Source: SHVO01 sp050246995
GTDB taxonomy: Bacteria > Pseudomonadota > Alphaproteobacteria > Rhodospirillales > Rhodospirillaceae
Assembly: GCA_050246995.1 (NCBI GenBank)
Contig: JBFWVA010000005.1
Coordinates: 62,001 to 126,000, forward strand
Length of the DNA stretch: 64,000 nucleotides
Direction of reading: 5' to 3'
The notes beneath the pieces were generated by a model that saw nothing but the letters and a program-made list of their open reading frames with translations, was not told the origin of the DNA and did not search any database. Numbering within the stretch: the stretch's first letter is position 1; every line of letters starts with the position of its first letter. A program made the translations under genes and the position numbers. This document shows positions 1 through 7,268 of the stretch, one piece after another.

Positions 1-236
1 GGATGCGGGTTCAGATCGACGAGGAAACACTGAAGACGATGGCCGACATCACCAAGGCGAAGTATTTCTATGCAACGACGAGCGCGGTTCTTGCCGACGT
101 CTACAAGGATCTAAATGCTCAGCTCGTGATGGAGCGTAAGCGCACCGAGATATCGTTCCTGTTCGCTGGTCTCGCGGCCATTCTACTCGTGTGTGCCGCC
201 GGATTATCGCTAGCTTGGTCGAACCGGATTTTTTAA
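1..236 (+). CDS. VWA-domain membrane protein, C-terminal part (5' end outside window)
   Basis: The frame is open from base 1 and ends at TAA 234-236, so only the C-terminal ~78 residues are visible. The pattern 'DEETLKTMADITKAKYFYA', then an amphipathic stretch and one hydrophobic segment (about residues 50-72) with a short basic tail, is how BatA-like von Willebrand factor A proteins end: the last part of the VWA fold followed by a C-terminal membrane anchor. The metal-binding DxSxS site would lie upstream and cannot be checked. The ATG at base 3 is probably internal. The family call rests on this tail only. Confidence 0.6.
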   Translation, partial: MRVQIDEETLKTMADITKAKYFYATTSAVLADVYKDLNAQLVMERKRTEISFLFAGLAAILLVCAAGLSLAWSNRIF

Positions 237-561
237 TCCGTACGGAGGCGCCGGCGCCTCCCTCACCGTGACCTACGTCGGCGGATTTCCTCTGGCTTTA
301 TTCCGACGATCATCTCGAAGGCTGGTGCGCTGCCTAGTCCCACGCATGAGGGAAAAATAGCGAGAAGCATTTCCCTTTCAGGCTGTCTGAAGGCAGGCGC
401 TCGCGATGAGTTGCGCCATTTTTGCAGTGCAGCAGGATATTCTCCATTTTTTTGCCCGATCCCCCTGATGACATGACGGTTTTCAGAACGTGATGCGTAT
501 AGGGTTTTAGGATGCAATCGGCGTACGCCGGCTTGGCGAGCGCTTCTAAGGGGGGCTATTT
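237..561. other. Intergenic region upstream of the first TonB receptor
   Basis: No convincing gene is seen in these 325 bases; a minus-strand frame at 263-517 has no family signature or good ribosome binding site. The stretch holds the GC palindrome at 244-261 and a perfect 12-bp palindrome CGGCGTACGCCG at 519-530, about 30 bases before the receptor start, which could be an operator. The receptor's Shine-Dalgarno AAGGGGGG lies at 548-555. Confidence 0.5.
244..261 (+). terminator. Perfect 18-bp GC palindrome after the VWA gene
   Basis: GGAGGCGCC/GGCGCCTCC forms a perfect self-complementary hairpin 8 bases after the stop codon. No T-run follows, so it would be a 3'-end stabiliser or a weak/Rho-assisted terminator rather than a classical intrinsic one. 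Confidence 0.4.
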
Positions 562-3444
562 ATGGATAATGATTCTTATAAGCGTTCTCGTGTGAAGGCG
601 AGCGCGCTAGCGTCTGTGAGTGGCTTCGCTCTAGCGGTATTTGCATACGCACCCAGTTCATATGCGCAAACACCGGCGACGCAGGCGCCTGCCGCCGTCG
701 ATGAGATCGTCGTCACTGGCTCGCGCATCGTGCGCGACGGTTACGAAGCCCCGACGCCGGTGACGGTCGTCGGCGTCGAGCAGCTTCAAGACGCGGCCAA
801 GCCCAATGTGTTTGACGCCATCTCCAGCCTTCCTGCCTTCTCGGGCAACATCAACCTTTCCACAAGCACGGCCGGGATTTCCATGGGCACCGGCGGCGCG
901 AGTACGCTCAATTTGCGTGGTCTCGGCGTCAACCGCACCCTCGTGCTGTTCGACGGCAAGCGCTTTCCGAACATCTTCGTCACCGGCGGCACCGATGCAA
1001 AATTATTCCCCGACCTTCTGATCTCGCGTGTCGACGTTGTGACCGGCGGCGCCTCCGCCGTCTATGGATCTGACGCGGTCTCCGGTGTCGTCAACTTTGT
1101 GCTCGATAAAGAGTTCACGGGCGTGAAGGGCAACATCATGGGCGGTATCACCAGCCGGGGCGACCATGAGCAATATAAGGTCGCTCTGGCGGCAGGTACG
1201 CCGTTCGCCGCTGGGCGTGGACATTTCTTGATCGCGGCTGACTTCGGCGATCAGGCGCATATGGAGGGCAAGGTCCGCGAATGGAACCAGGTCGGTTACT
1301 TCCAAGTGACCAATCCCAACTACACGGCGACGAATGGACAGCCGCAGCTTTTGAACCGCTATCACGCCGGCCTTTGGGCGGCTAATCCCGGGGGCGTCAT
1401 CGCCAGTGGTCCTTTGAAGGGCATTGCGTTCGGCCCCAACGGTGCGCCGTACCAGTTCAATTTCGGCGAATTCATCGGCGGTTCGTTCAATGTGGGCGGC
1501 GACTGGCAGAACGCCACCGAGCAAGGCGCCAACAGCCTCTCCGCCGGGACCGAGGATAAGCATCTGTATGCGCGTGCTAGCTATGACGTCACCGACAACG
1601 TGACGGTGTTCGCCGAGTACAACTTCGGCACCGTCCAATCGATTTATAATTGTTGTTGGACCTACTACCTGGGCGCCAACATCAATGTCAGTACCCAAAA
1701 TCCATTCATGCCCGAGGACGTACGCGCGCGCGCAACGGCTTTAGGTTTGACGTCGCTGGCATTCGGCAAGCAGCTGAAGGACATTCCGCCGTATACGGCC
1801 GAAAACGAGCGCAACAGCTACGTCTATGTGGTGGGCGCCGAAGGCAATTTTGACGCTTTCGACACGGCATGGAACTGGGATGTGTACGGTCAAAAAGGGC
1901 TGGTGAAACTCGACCTCAATTCTCCAGTTCAGGTCAGACCGGCGAACTTTGCCCTAGCTATCGACGCGGTGCGCAACCCGACGACCGGCGCCATTATGTG
2001 CCGCTCCACACTCACCAACCCGACCAATGGCTGTGTCCCGTATAACCTGTTCGGCACGCCGGGTGTGAATTCAGACGCCGCGAAAAATTACATTACTTCC
2101 TTCCCAAATCATCCACACAACAGCCAGGCGCAACGCACGAGTTCGGCCGCGTTCAACATCTCCGGCGAGCCGTTCGAGGGCTGGGCGGGCCCGGTCTCAT
2201 TGGCGTTCGGCGGCGAATGGCGCAAGGAGTCCATCGAAGGCGTGGCCGATCCGATCGCCCAGGCAAGAGGATGGTTCTCGACGAACTACATCTCCTGGCC
2301 GCTTGTCTCTCAAAGCGTGGTCGAAGGAAACATCGAAACAGTCGTGCCGCTGGCGAAGGATGAGGCGTGGGCGACGGCACTCGACTTCAACGGGGGTATA
2401 CGAGTCACCCACTATTCCGAATCAGGCTCCGTGGTGACGTGGAAGGCCGGCTTGACCTATAGCCCGGTTGACGACTTCCGGCTCCGTTTCACGCGCTCGC
2501 GTGACATTCGCGCGCCGAACCTGAACGACTTGTACGCGCCCGGTCAGCGCGGAAACAGCGCCATCGCCGATCCTTTCCTGGGCAATCAGAGCTTCGTGTA
2601 CGGGAACATCGCGGGCGGAAATGTGAATCTTGTGCCGGAAAAAGCCGACACGACCGGGATCGGCGGCGTCTACCAGCCGTCGTGGCTGCCGGGCTTCAGT
2701 ACGTCGGTGGACTACTACAACATCAATCTGAAGGGCGCGATTTCCTCACCGGCGACGACGTTCATTCTGCAGCAGTGCTTTGAAGGCGTGGCGTTCTACT
2801 GCCAATTCATCAATCGCCGTGCCGACGGCACGATTGATACGATTTATCAGAGTCCGGTCAACGCCAACGTTCTCAAGGCGCGCGGGTTGGATGTCGAAGC
2901 CAGCTATCGCACCCCGCTGTCGGCGTTCGTCGACTCCTGGAACGGCGATCTGTCGCTGCGCGCGGTGGCCACTCATATCATTGCGTTGGAGGGCCAAAGC
3001 ACGACCCACAGCGTGTCGACAGGGGCCATCGGCGGCGGTGGCCTGGTCAATGCGCCGGCGCCGCGGTGGAGCGGCCAAATCGGCTTGAGCTACAGCCTTG
3101 AGCCGTTCCGATTCAACTGGACGACGCGCTACATCAGCTCGGGCGACATGTTCGCGGACTTCATTGCCTGCACGTCGGGTTGTCCGACGCCTATTCCGGC
3201 AGGGAAACGGACGGTCGACACCAACCACGTGCCTGCGTATTACGCGACCGACATCGCGTTCGCTTACGCCTTCTACACGGACGGCGATCGCAACGCCGAG
3301 GCGTACCTGAACGTCGATAACCTGTTTGATAAGGATCCGCCGCCGGTCGCAGTCAGCGGGGTCGCCTACAGTCCGATGACGCAGGCGGCGCTATACGACG
3401 TGTACGGACGTTCGTTCCGTGTGGGCGTGCGCTTCAAGATGTAA
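562..3444 (+). CDS. TonB-dependent outer-membrane receptor
   Basis: 960 residues. An N-terminal signal peptide ends near 'SYAQ' (about residue 36). The plug domain covers about 45-190 (VDEIVVTGSR, LNLRGLG, VDVVTGGASAVYGSDAVSGV), and a long beta-barrel runs to the C-terminus, ending in the aromatic/basic strand GRSFRVGVRFKM. Cysteine pairs occur in extracellular-loop-like positions (CRS...GC, QQCF...YC, ACTSGC). Such receptors bind a ligand at the cell surface and import it using TonB-ExbBD energy; the ligand is not readable from sequence. ATG 562 follows AAGGGGGG. The second receptor (48284-51241) is of the same subfamily, with near-identical plug openings. No transport partner is adjacent, so it stands alone. 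Confidence 0.93.
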   Translation: MDNDSYKRSRVKASALASVSGFALAVFAYAPSSYAQTPATQAPAAVDEIVVTGSRIVRDGYEAPTPVTVVGVEQLQDAAKPNVFDAISSLPAFSGNINLSTSTAGISMGTGGASTLNLRGLGVNRTLVLFDGKRFPNIFVTGGTDAKLFPDLLISRVDVVTGGASAVYGSDAVSGVVNFVLDKEFTGVKGNIMGGITSRGDHEQYKVALAAGTPFAAGRGHFLIAADFGDQAHMEGKVREWNQVGYFQVTNPNYTATNGQPQLLNRYHAGLWAANPGGVIASGPLKGIAFGPNGAPYQFNFGEFIGGSFNVGGDWQNATEQGANSLSAGTEDKHLYARASYDVTDNVTVFAEYNFGTVQSIYNCCWTYYLGANINVSTQNPFMPEDVRARATALGLTSLAFGKQLKDIPPYTAENERNSYVYVVGAEGNFDAFDTAWNWDVYGQKGLVKLDLNSPVQVRPANFALAIDAVRNPTTGAIMCRSTLTNPTNGCVPYNLFGTPGVNSDAAKNYITSFPNHPHNSQAQRTSSAAFNISGEPFEGWAGPVSLAFGGEWRKESIEGVADPIAQARGWFSTNYISWPLVSQSVVEGNIETVVPLAKDEAWATALDFNGGIRVTHYSESGSVVTWKAGLTYSPVDDFRLRFTRSRDIRAPNLNDLYAPGQRGNSAIADPFLGNQSFVYGNIAGGNVNLVPEKADTTGIGGVYQPSWLPGFSTSVDYYNINLKGAISSPATTFILQQCFEGVAFYCQFINRRADGTIDTIYQSPVNANVLKARGLDVEASYRTPLSAFVDSWNGDLSLRAVATHIIALEGQSTTHSVSTGAIGGGGLVNAPAPRWSGQIGLSYSLEPFRFNWTTRYISSGDMFADFIACTSGCPTPIPAGKRTVDTNHVPAYYATDIAFAYAFYTDGDRNAEAYLNVDNLFDKDPPPVAVSGVAYSPMTQAALYDVYGRSFRVGVRFKM

Positions 3445-3456
3445 ACGCGAGGTTCC

Positions 3457-3484
3457 CGCGGCACGCCATGAGTGGCGTGCCGCG
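3457..3484 (+). terminator. Hairpin 13 bases after the TonB receptor stop
   Basis: CGCGGCACGCC (3457-3467), a 6-base loop, then GGCGTGCCGCG (3474-3484): a perfect 11-bp stem. No U-tract follows, so a transcript-end stabiliser or weak terminator is as likely as true intrinsic termination. Confidence 0.5.
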
Positions 3485-3486
3485 AA

Positions 3487-3625
3487 CGACTCGCCCAACG
3501 CACGTTTCCGATTTTTTGAATTGTGCGGAAAATCGCACTGCGATTTTCGGCGCAATCCCCCGGAGGGGTCGCGAGGCGAACGCAGGCCGCCGACTCGCCG
3601 CACACACATTTCCGATTTTTTGAAT
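3487..3625. repeat. 35-bp imperfect direct repeat, two copies 104 bp apart, around a 21-bp palindrome
   Basis: Copy 1 is 3487-3521 and copy 2 is 3591-3625. They match at 31 of 35 positions, and the last 17 bases (TTTCCGATTTTTTGAAT) are identical. Between them lies a palindrome at 3528-3548 (GAAAATCGCA, one base, TGCGATTTTC). No reading frame covers the unit. It may be a small dispersed-repeat remnant or a regulatory module. Confidence 0.75.
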
Positions 3626-3848
3626 CATTAAATCTGCACACCCCCTAAAAATCGCTCGACGAAAAATCGGGCAATGGCGCATTCTTATGCGAGGTGAGTC
3701 CGCCGCAAGCGGGCTTGCCGCCGTTCTTTGACATCGTGAATCTCGAGATCTCGCGCGGCTGTCGCAGCCGACCGGCCGCGACTGTTTTGTTGGACCTGTT
3801 TTTAGGGCGGAAAACCTAGAGCTCTGAAATTCTATGATTTTTCCGAAG

Positions 3849-3949
3849 TGTCGCCTGATGTCGCCCTTATGTCGCCCAACGCAAAAAATGCGCTAACCTA
3901 TTGAAACGTAATAGTTGTTAGCCACATGTCGCCTGTCGCCCATGTCGCC
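3849..3949. repeat. Cluster of six TGTCGCC heptamers flanking an inverted repeat
   Basis: Six same-orientation copies start at 3849, 3859, 3870, 3927, 3934 and 3943: three on each side of an AT-rich core. The core contains GCTAAC (3892-3897) and its complement GTTAGC (3917-3922). Arrangements like this are typical of protein-binding arrays (iterons, recombinase arm sites, multimeric operators), but no replication or integrase gene is nearby. Confidence 0.6.
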
Positions 3950-3985
3950 CGGCGGGACTTGTAATGTGGCCGTTCTGTCCCGCAA

Positions 3986-4057
3986 CCCCTAGCGGACCCC
4001 CGGCGTTGTGACCCAGGAACCAATCCTTTATAAATCGTAAAGGCCATTCGCTAGGGG
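3986..4057 (+). promoter_or_regulatory. Possible ribosome-binding-site-sequestering leader
   Basis: The perfect 9-bp arms CCCCTAGCG (3986-3994) and CGCTAGGGG (4049-4057) enclose a smaller hairpin at 4025-4043. The downstream arm includes the AGGGG Shine-Dalgarno of the gene starting at 4061, so forming the outer stem would block translation initiation. This is inferred from sequence pairing only; whether transcription starts upstream of 3986 is unknown. Confidence 0.4.
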
Positions 4058-4060
4058 ACC

Positions 4061-4522
4061 ATGGCGCTCACCGCCGACATTCTCGTCACGCCGCCGCCGA
4101 TCATGGCGGCCGTAACACCGCCGCAACCGCGGCCGGTGATTGCGCCGTCTGGCGAGCGCGACGGCGCCAATAATCAGCGCCGTGACTCGGGCAAGAAAGA
4201 AAACGGCCCGCTCTCCTTCCGCGCCGCGCTCGGCGAAACCGTCTTTGACCGTCTCGACCGCGCGTCCTCACAGGCACTTGCGTTGGCCTGGAACGGCGAG
4301 GGGCAGGAGCGTCTCCATCGCGAGGCGCGCTTTCCCGAAAGCGGCCCTGTCGAACTGACGGGCGAAGAGGCGAGCGATTTGTTCGAGCGCGCTGTCGCGA
4401 ACAACAGCCGCAGGGGCCGCGATCCGGCATTCGCGGCGGCCACATCGCTATATTCCACCAGCTACTTCGCCGGCTCGTCCTTCCACACGCGTCCGGGCGA
4501 AACGCTCGAAATCACCGCGTAA
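4061..4522 (+). CDS. Hypothetical protein, 153 residues
   Basis: I do not recognise a family. The N-terminal third is rich in proline, alanine and charged residues and looks disordered. The centre (about 50-115) is a plausible helical domain (FRAALGETVFDRLDRASSQA, then GEEASDLFERAV), and the tail is Ser/Thr/Tyr-rich. There is no signal peptide or membrane segment. ATG 4061 has AGGGG at spacing 3-4. Codon use is like its neighbours. It lies alone between the repeat-rich spacer and the next gene 69 bases on. Confidence 0.65.
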   Translation: MALTADILVTPPPIMAAVTPPQPRPVIAPSGERDGANNQRRDSGKKENGPLSFRAALGETVFDRLDRASSQALALAWNGEGQERLHREARFPESGPVELTGEEASDLFERAVANNSRRGRDPAFAAATSLYSTSYFAGSSFHTRPGETLEITA

Positions 4523-4591
4523 CCGGCACACCATCGCAACAAAAGACACGGCGGATCGTTTTGGCGGGACAATTCTCGCCAAAGGCGAACC

Positions 4592-5101
4592 ATGGCCGAA
4601 CCCCTTCGAAATCCCGAACAATGTCCGATCCGCGAGGATCTGCCGTTTCAGCGGATCATGTGGAGTATCGAGCGGCTGGGCTGGGTCGTCATGGCGGTCC
4701 TTGTGCTTGCCGCGATGGCCGGCCTGCTGGGCGGGCCGACGACTCGCCAGGAAACGCGCGATGCCTCGGGCCGCGTGCACGTCGAATATCAGCACTTCCA
4801 ACGTCACCTCGATCCCACCGCCATGCGGCTGAAGATCGATACGCAAGGCCAGTCGCTTTTCGAACTCATCATCGGCAAGGAACTCGCGCAGGCCTTCGAG
4901 ATCCGCAGCGTGGTTCCCGGGCCCATTGAAACGCAGGCCCATGAAGGCGGGCTTCTGATGAAGTTTGCTGCCAGTCCGGACAATACGATGCCGGCGGAGA
5001 TCGTCATCGTTGGCATCCCGGATCGACCCGGCCGCGTCACCGGCGGGATCGGTTTGTTCGGCGAAACGCCCGCGCCGCTCAACATCTTCATCTATCCGTA
5101 G
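4592..5101 (+). CDS. Single-pass membrane protein of unknown function, upstream of yetF-like gene
   Basis: 169 residues: a short cytoplasmic N-terminus, one transmembrane helix at about residues 31-48 (WVVMAVLVLAAMAGLLGG) and a soluble, probably extracytoplasmic, beta-rich domain (YQHFQRHLDPTAMRLKID, AEIVIVGIPDRPGRV). It lies 13 bases ahead of the DUF421 gene, so the two are probably co-transcribed and may work together in the membrane. A 7-bp hairpin TTTGGCG/CGCCAAA (4560-4583) lies just before the start. I know no enzymatic motif in it. Confidence 0.75.
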   Translation: MAEPLRNPEQCPIREDLPFQRIMWSIERLGWVVMAVLVLAAMAGLLGGPTTRQETRDASGRVHVEYQHFQRHLDPTAMRLKIDTQGQSLFELIIGKELAQAFEIRSVVPGPIETQAHEGGLLMKFAASPDNTMPAEIVIVGIPDRPGRVTGGIGLFGETPAPLNIFIYP

Positions 5102-5114
5102 GAGGCCCGTTCAC

Positions 5115-5651
5115 ATGGACGCCGTCCTGCGCGCTGCCGCGGTCTATTTCATTCTGCTCATTGCCGTGCGCCTTGCAGGCCGCCGCACCCTATCGGAACT
5201 CACCACGTTCGATTTCATTCTCGTCCTTGTCATCAGCGAGGCCGTGCAGCAGGGCATGGTGGGGGACGACTATTCGCTCACCACCGCGACCGTTGTTGTC
5301 GTGACGTTGGTGCTGATCGACGTCACGCTGTCGTTCGCGAAAACCCGTTTCCGCTGGCTGGAGAAAATACTCGAAGGCGTGCCGACCGTGCTGGTCGAGA
5401 ACGGCCGTCCTTTACGCGAGCGCATGAAGAAAGCCCGTGTGTCCGAGGATGACATCATGGAATCAGCGCGCGAGCTGCAAGGGCTCGAACGCATGGATCA
5501 GATTAAATTCGCTGTGCTGGAGGTCGGCGGCAAGATCACGGTGATCCCGGCCGGGAAGGAAGCGCCCTCCGTCGAATCTGCAAGTACCAAAACTAAATCT
5601 GAAGAAAAGAAACCCGCTAAGCGTCGAGCGCAGCGCGGCCGGTCTTCGTGA
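5115..5651 (+). CDS. YetF-like DUF421 membrane protein
   Basis: 178 residues from ATG 5115, with GGAGG in the preceding gene's stop region at 5101-5104. The N-terminus has three hydrophobic segments (residues ~4-20, 32-48, 55-75) with the family signature GRRTLSELTTFDFILVLVIS. A cytosolic DUF421 domain follows (VPTVLVENGRPLRERMKKAR, MDQIKFAVLEVGGKITVIP). A Lys/Ser-rich tail closes the protein. The molecular role of the family is poorly defined; YetF/YrbG-type proteins are linked to the envelope and sporulation in Bacillus. The 3' end overlaps the convergent gene at 5617 by 35 bases. Confidence 0.88.
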   Translation: MDAVLRAAAVYFILLIAVRLAGRRTLSELTTFDFILVLVISEAVQQGMVGDDYSLTTATVVVVTLVLIDVTLSFAKTRFRWLEKILEGVPTVLVENGRPLRERMKKARVSEDDIMESARELQGLERMDQIKFAVLEVGGKITVIPAGKEAPSVESASTKTKSEEKKPAKRRAQRGRSS

Positions 5652-5877
5652 GCTTACAGACCATCCAGTCGAGCTTGAGCTGATTGTTGAACCAGGGCTC
5701 GGCCCAACCTTCATCGAGACACTTCTTCACGACTTGAAGATTTACCTTGCGGCCTTCTTCGTCAAACAGAGGCAGCTTGCCGCCCGGCTGCGCAAGGCCG
5801 CGTTCCAGCCACTTGCGCTGCGCCGGGGAAAGCCGGGAGAGGGATCGCTCGCCGCCATCCATGATCATCTTCCACAC
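5617..5877 (-). CDS. Conserved alphaproteobacterial small protein
   Basis: 86 residues with the block SPAQRKWLERGLAQPGGKLP, then FDEEGRKVN and the C-terminal part WFNNQLKLDWMVCKLTKTGR. It looks like a small winged-helix-like domain that I recall as a conserved hypothetical in alphaproteobacteria. No signal peptide or membrane segment. Internal methionines at residues 4 and 6 are alternative starts. It runs convergent to yetF-like DUF421 with a 35-base overlap. Function unknown. Confidence 0.75.
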   Translation of the reverse strand: MWKMIMDGGERSLSRLSPAQRKWLERGLAQPGGKLPLFDEEGRKVNLQVVKKCLDEGWAEPWFNNQLKLDWMVCKLTKTGRAALDA

Positions 5878-5987
5878 TCAAGAAAAGTCCGCGCGTGTTG
5901 CCGCGCTTTGGATTTAGGGCCTAATCTGCAGGCGTAGATGTGAATATTTCCTGAAGTGAGAATAGGCAAGTGCAAGGATCGCGGCCC

Positions 5988-6332
5988 ATGCGTGAGGTTC
6001 AAACCGTCCCGTCCACCCATTGTATGGTATATGTCACCGCCGCATCGAAGGACGAAGCGCTACAGATTGGGCGTGCCTTGGTGCAGGAGCGACTGGCCGC
6101 CTGCGCCAATATCCTGGACGGAATGCATTCCGTGTACCGCTGGCAGGGCGCCGTCGAGGAAGCGCAGGAAGCCGTCCTCATCCTGAAAACGCGCAAGCAG
6201 CTTGTCGACAAGACGGTGGCAAGGGTGGCGGAGCTGCATAGTTACGTTACGCCCTGCGCGGTCGTGTACGACATGTCCAATGGGCTTGCCGCCTACCTCG
6301 ACTGGATCGACGTTTCGACAAGCCAAGTCTAG
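5988..6332 (+). CDS. cutA: CutA-family divalent-cation tolerance protein
   Basis: 114 residues. The small ferredoxin-like CutA fold is clear: VYVTAASKDEALQIGRALV, ERLAACANI, SVYRWQGAVEEAQEA, ILKTR and the C-terminal YLDWI. CutA1 proteins are trimeric and linked in E. coli to copper tolerance; the true role is debated. ATG 5988 is chosen because AAGGA (5974-5978) lies at good spacing; an upstream GTG at 5970 would add six residues. It is preceded by a ~110-base gap and followed by an independent small gene. Confidence 0.93.
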   Translation: MREVQTVPSTHCMVYVTAASKDEALQIGRALVQERLAACANILDGMHSVYRWQGAVEEAQEAVLILKTRKQLVDKTVARVAELHSYVTPCAVVYDMSNGLAAYLDWIDVSTSQV

Positions 6333-6408
6333 GCGCAAGCGCACCCGGCCTTCGGAACCTTTGCGCGAATCTTCGCGTTGAAAGACCGTCACTCTCACGG
6401 GTAAGGCC

Positions 6409-6732
6409 ATGGCGCAGGCGAAAGCAAAACGCAAAATCAAGACGAAGGTGAAAACCGCGAAGAAGGCGGCCTTGAAATCGACCTCCAAAGTGCGGCGCCC
6501 CGTGAAGAAAAGCTTGCCGCGCGCACGGCGGAAAACCTCGTCGATCGCCAAGGAGTTCGGCGCGCTCGCCGACAAGATCACCAGCTTCGGCAAAGTCGTG
6601 TTCGAACAAGGCGCCGAGAAGGCCGGAGAGATCGCCCGCGCCGGACTTTCGGCCATCGAACAGGGTAGTGAAAAGATCGGCGGTGAAATTGCCGCGATCA
6701 AGCGCGCGGCGCTGTCACGCGCGAAGCTTTAA
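6409..6732 (+). CDS. Lysine/alanine-rich histone-H1-like protein with helical C-terminus
   Basis: 107 residues. The first ~45 are strongly basic (repeated KAK, KTK, KKA, RRPVKK) as in bacterial histone-H1/AlgP-like nucleic-acid-binding tails. The remaining part is an amphipathic helical region (FGALADKITSFGKVVFEQGA, AEKAGEIARAGLSAIEQGSE). No membrane segment. The basic tail probably binds DNA or RNA; the rest has no recognised family. It lies 6 bases upstream of the SemiSWEET gene and is likely co-transcribed with it. Confidence 0.7.
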   Translation: MAQAKAKRKIKTKVKTAKKAALKSTSKVRRPVKKSLPRARRKTSSIAKEFGALADKITSFGKVVFEQGAEKAGEIARAGLSAIEQGSEKIGGEIAAIKRAALSRAKL

Positions 6733-6738
6733 GACGCG

Positions 6739-7035
6739 ATGGACACCGCTGGGGCGATCGGCGCTGTTGCTTCCCTCTGCTCGGTGGTAAGTTTCACACC
6801 GCAAGCCTGGAAGATCATCAAGTCCCGTCATACCGACGATATCTCCGCCGGTATGTTCGTGCTCACCGTCACAGGCTTTGCCCTTTGGACCGCCTACGGC
6901 GTCTTGCTCGGCAAATGGCCGATCATCATTACCAATGCGATCTGCTTTGTACTGGCGGGCTTCATCTTGATGATGAAGCTTCTGCCTTCGCGTAAGAAAA
7001 ACAAGGTTGCCGACGCGCTGGATCCCGAAGCGTAA
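6739..7035 (+). CDS. SemiSWEET / PQ-loop transporter
   Basis: 98 residues with three predicted transmembrane helices (about 4-25, 38-56 and 62-80), the size of bacterial SemiSWEETs. The PQ motif is visible in SFTPQAWKIIKSRHTDDIS (PQ at about residues 21-22), followed by the family-typical W-x-x-Y (LWTAYGVLLG) and N (TNAICFVLAG). SemiSWEETs dimerise and move small sugars across the inner membrane; the substrate here is unknown. The gene follows the lysine-rich gene by 6 bases. Confidence 0.9.
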   Translation: MDTAGAIGAVASLCSVVSFTPQAWKIIKSRHTDDISAGMFVLTVTGFALWTAYGVLLGKWPIIITNAICFVLAGFILMMKLLPSRKKNKVADALDPEA

Positions 7036-7140
7036 GCACCCTTGTCATCCTCGGGCAGGCGCAACACTCACGGATGTATTTTGAGAGATGGATCGGCCGG
7101 ATGAACCGGCGATAAGAGTGGTATGTGGTCTAGGGATCGC

Positions 7141-7171
7141 AAAAAAATAGCCCGCTGGGGGCAGCGGGCTA
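7141..7171 (-). terminator. Intrinsic terminator of ispDF
   Basis: TAGCCCGCT (7148-7156), 6-base loop, AGCGGGCTA (7163-7171), preceded on the + strand by AAAAAAA (7141-7147). Read on the minus strand, this is a 9-bp stem followed by seven T, placed ~100 bases after the ispDF stop. Confidence 0.85.
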
Positions 7172-7268
7172 AAGCTTGCGAGGAGTAAAAGTATTTAGGG
7201 GTATACAGTCGGAAGATTAGCGCCCGACCGTTGCACTCCGATGACTCTCGCGGGACGTTTTGGCGAAG

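Larger units (their letters stand above)
3445..4060. other. 616-base gene-free spacer, rich in repeats and palindromes
   Basis: I find no supportable gene here. Besides the receptor hairpin, the 35-bp repeat pair and the heptamer cluster, it has GCAAGC/GCTTGC at 3705-3718 and a nested leader structure just before the next gene: CCCCTAGCG (3986-3994) pairs with CGCTAGGGG (4049-4057), enclosing the hairpin CCTTTA/TAAAGG (4025-4043). Confidence 0.6.

Noticed and set aside
263..517. 84-residue minus-strand frame before the first receptor
   Set aside because: No ribosome binding site, no family, composition unlike coding sequence of this genome.
3720..3800. CRISPR-leader-like look of the AT-rich spacer
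   Set aside because: No array of regularly spaced repeats follows; only one 35-bp pair 104 bp apart was found, and there are no cas genes.
7103..7147. Short frame of about 20 codons before the ispDF terminator
   Set aside because: Too short, ends in the A-run of the terminator and has no pattern suggesting a real peptide.
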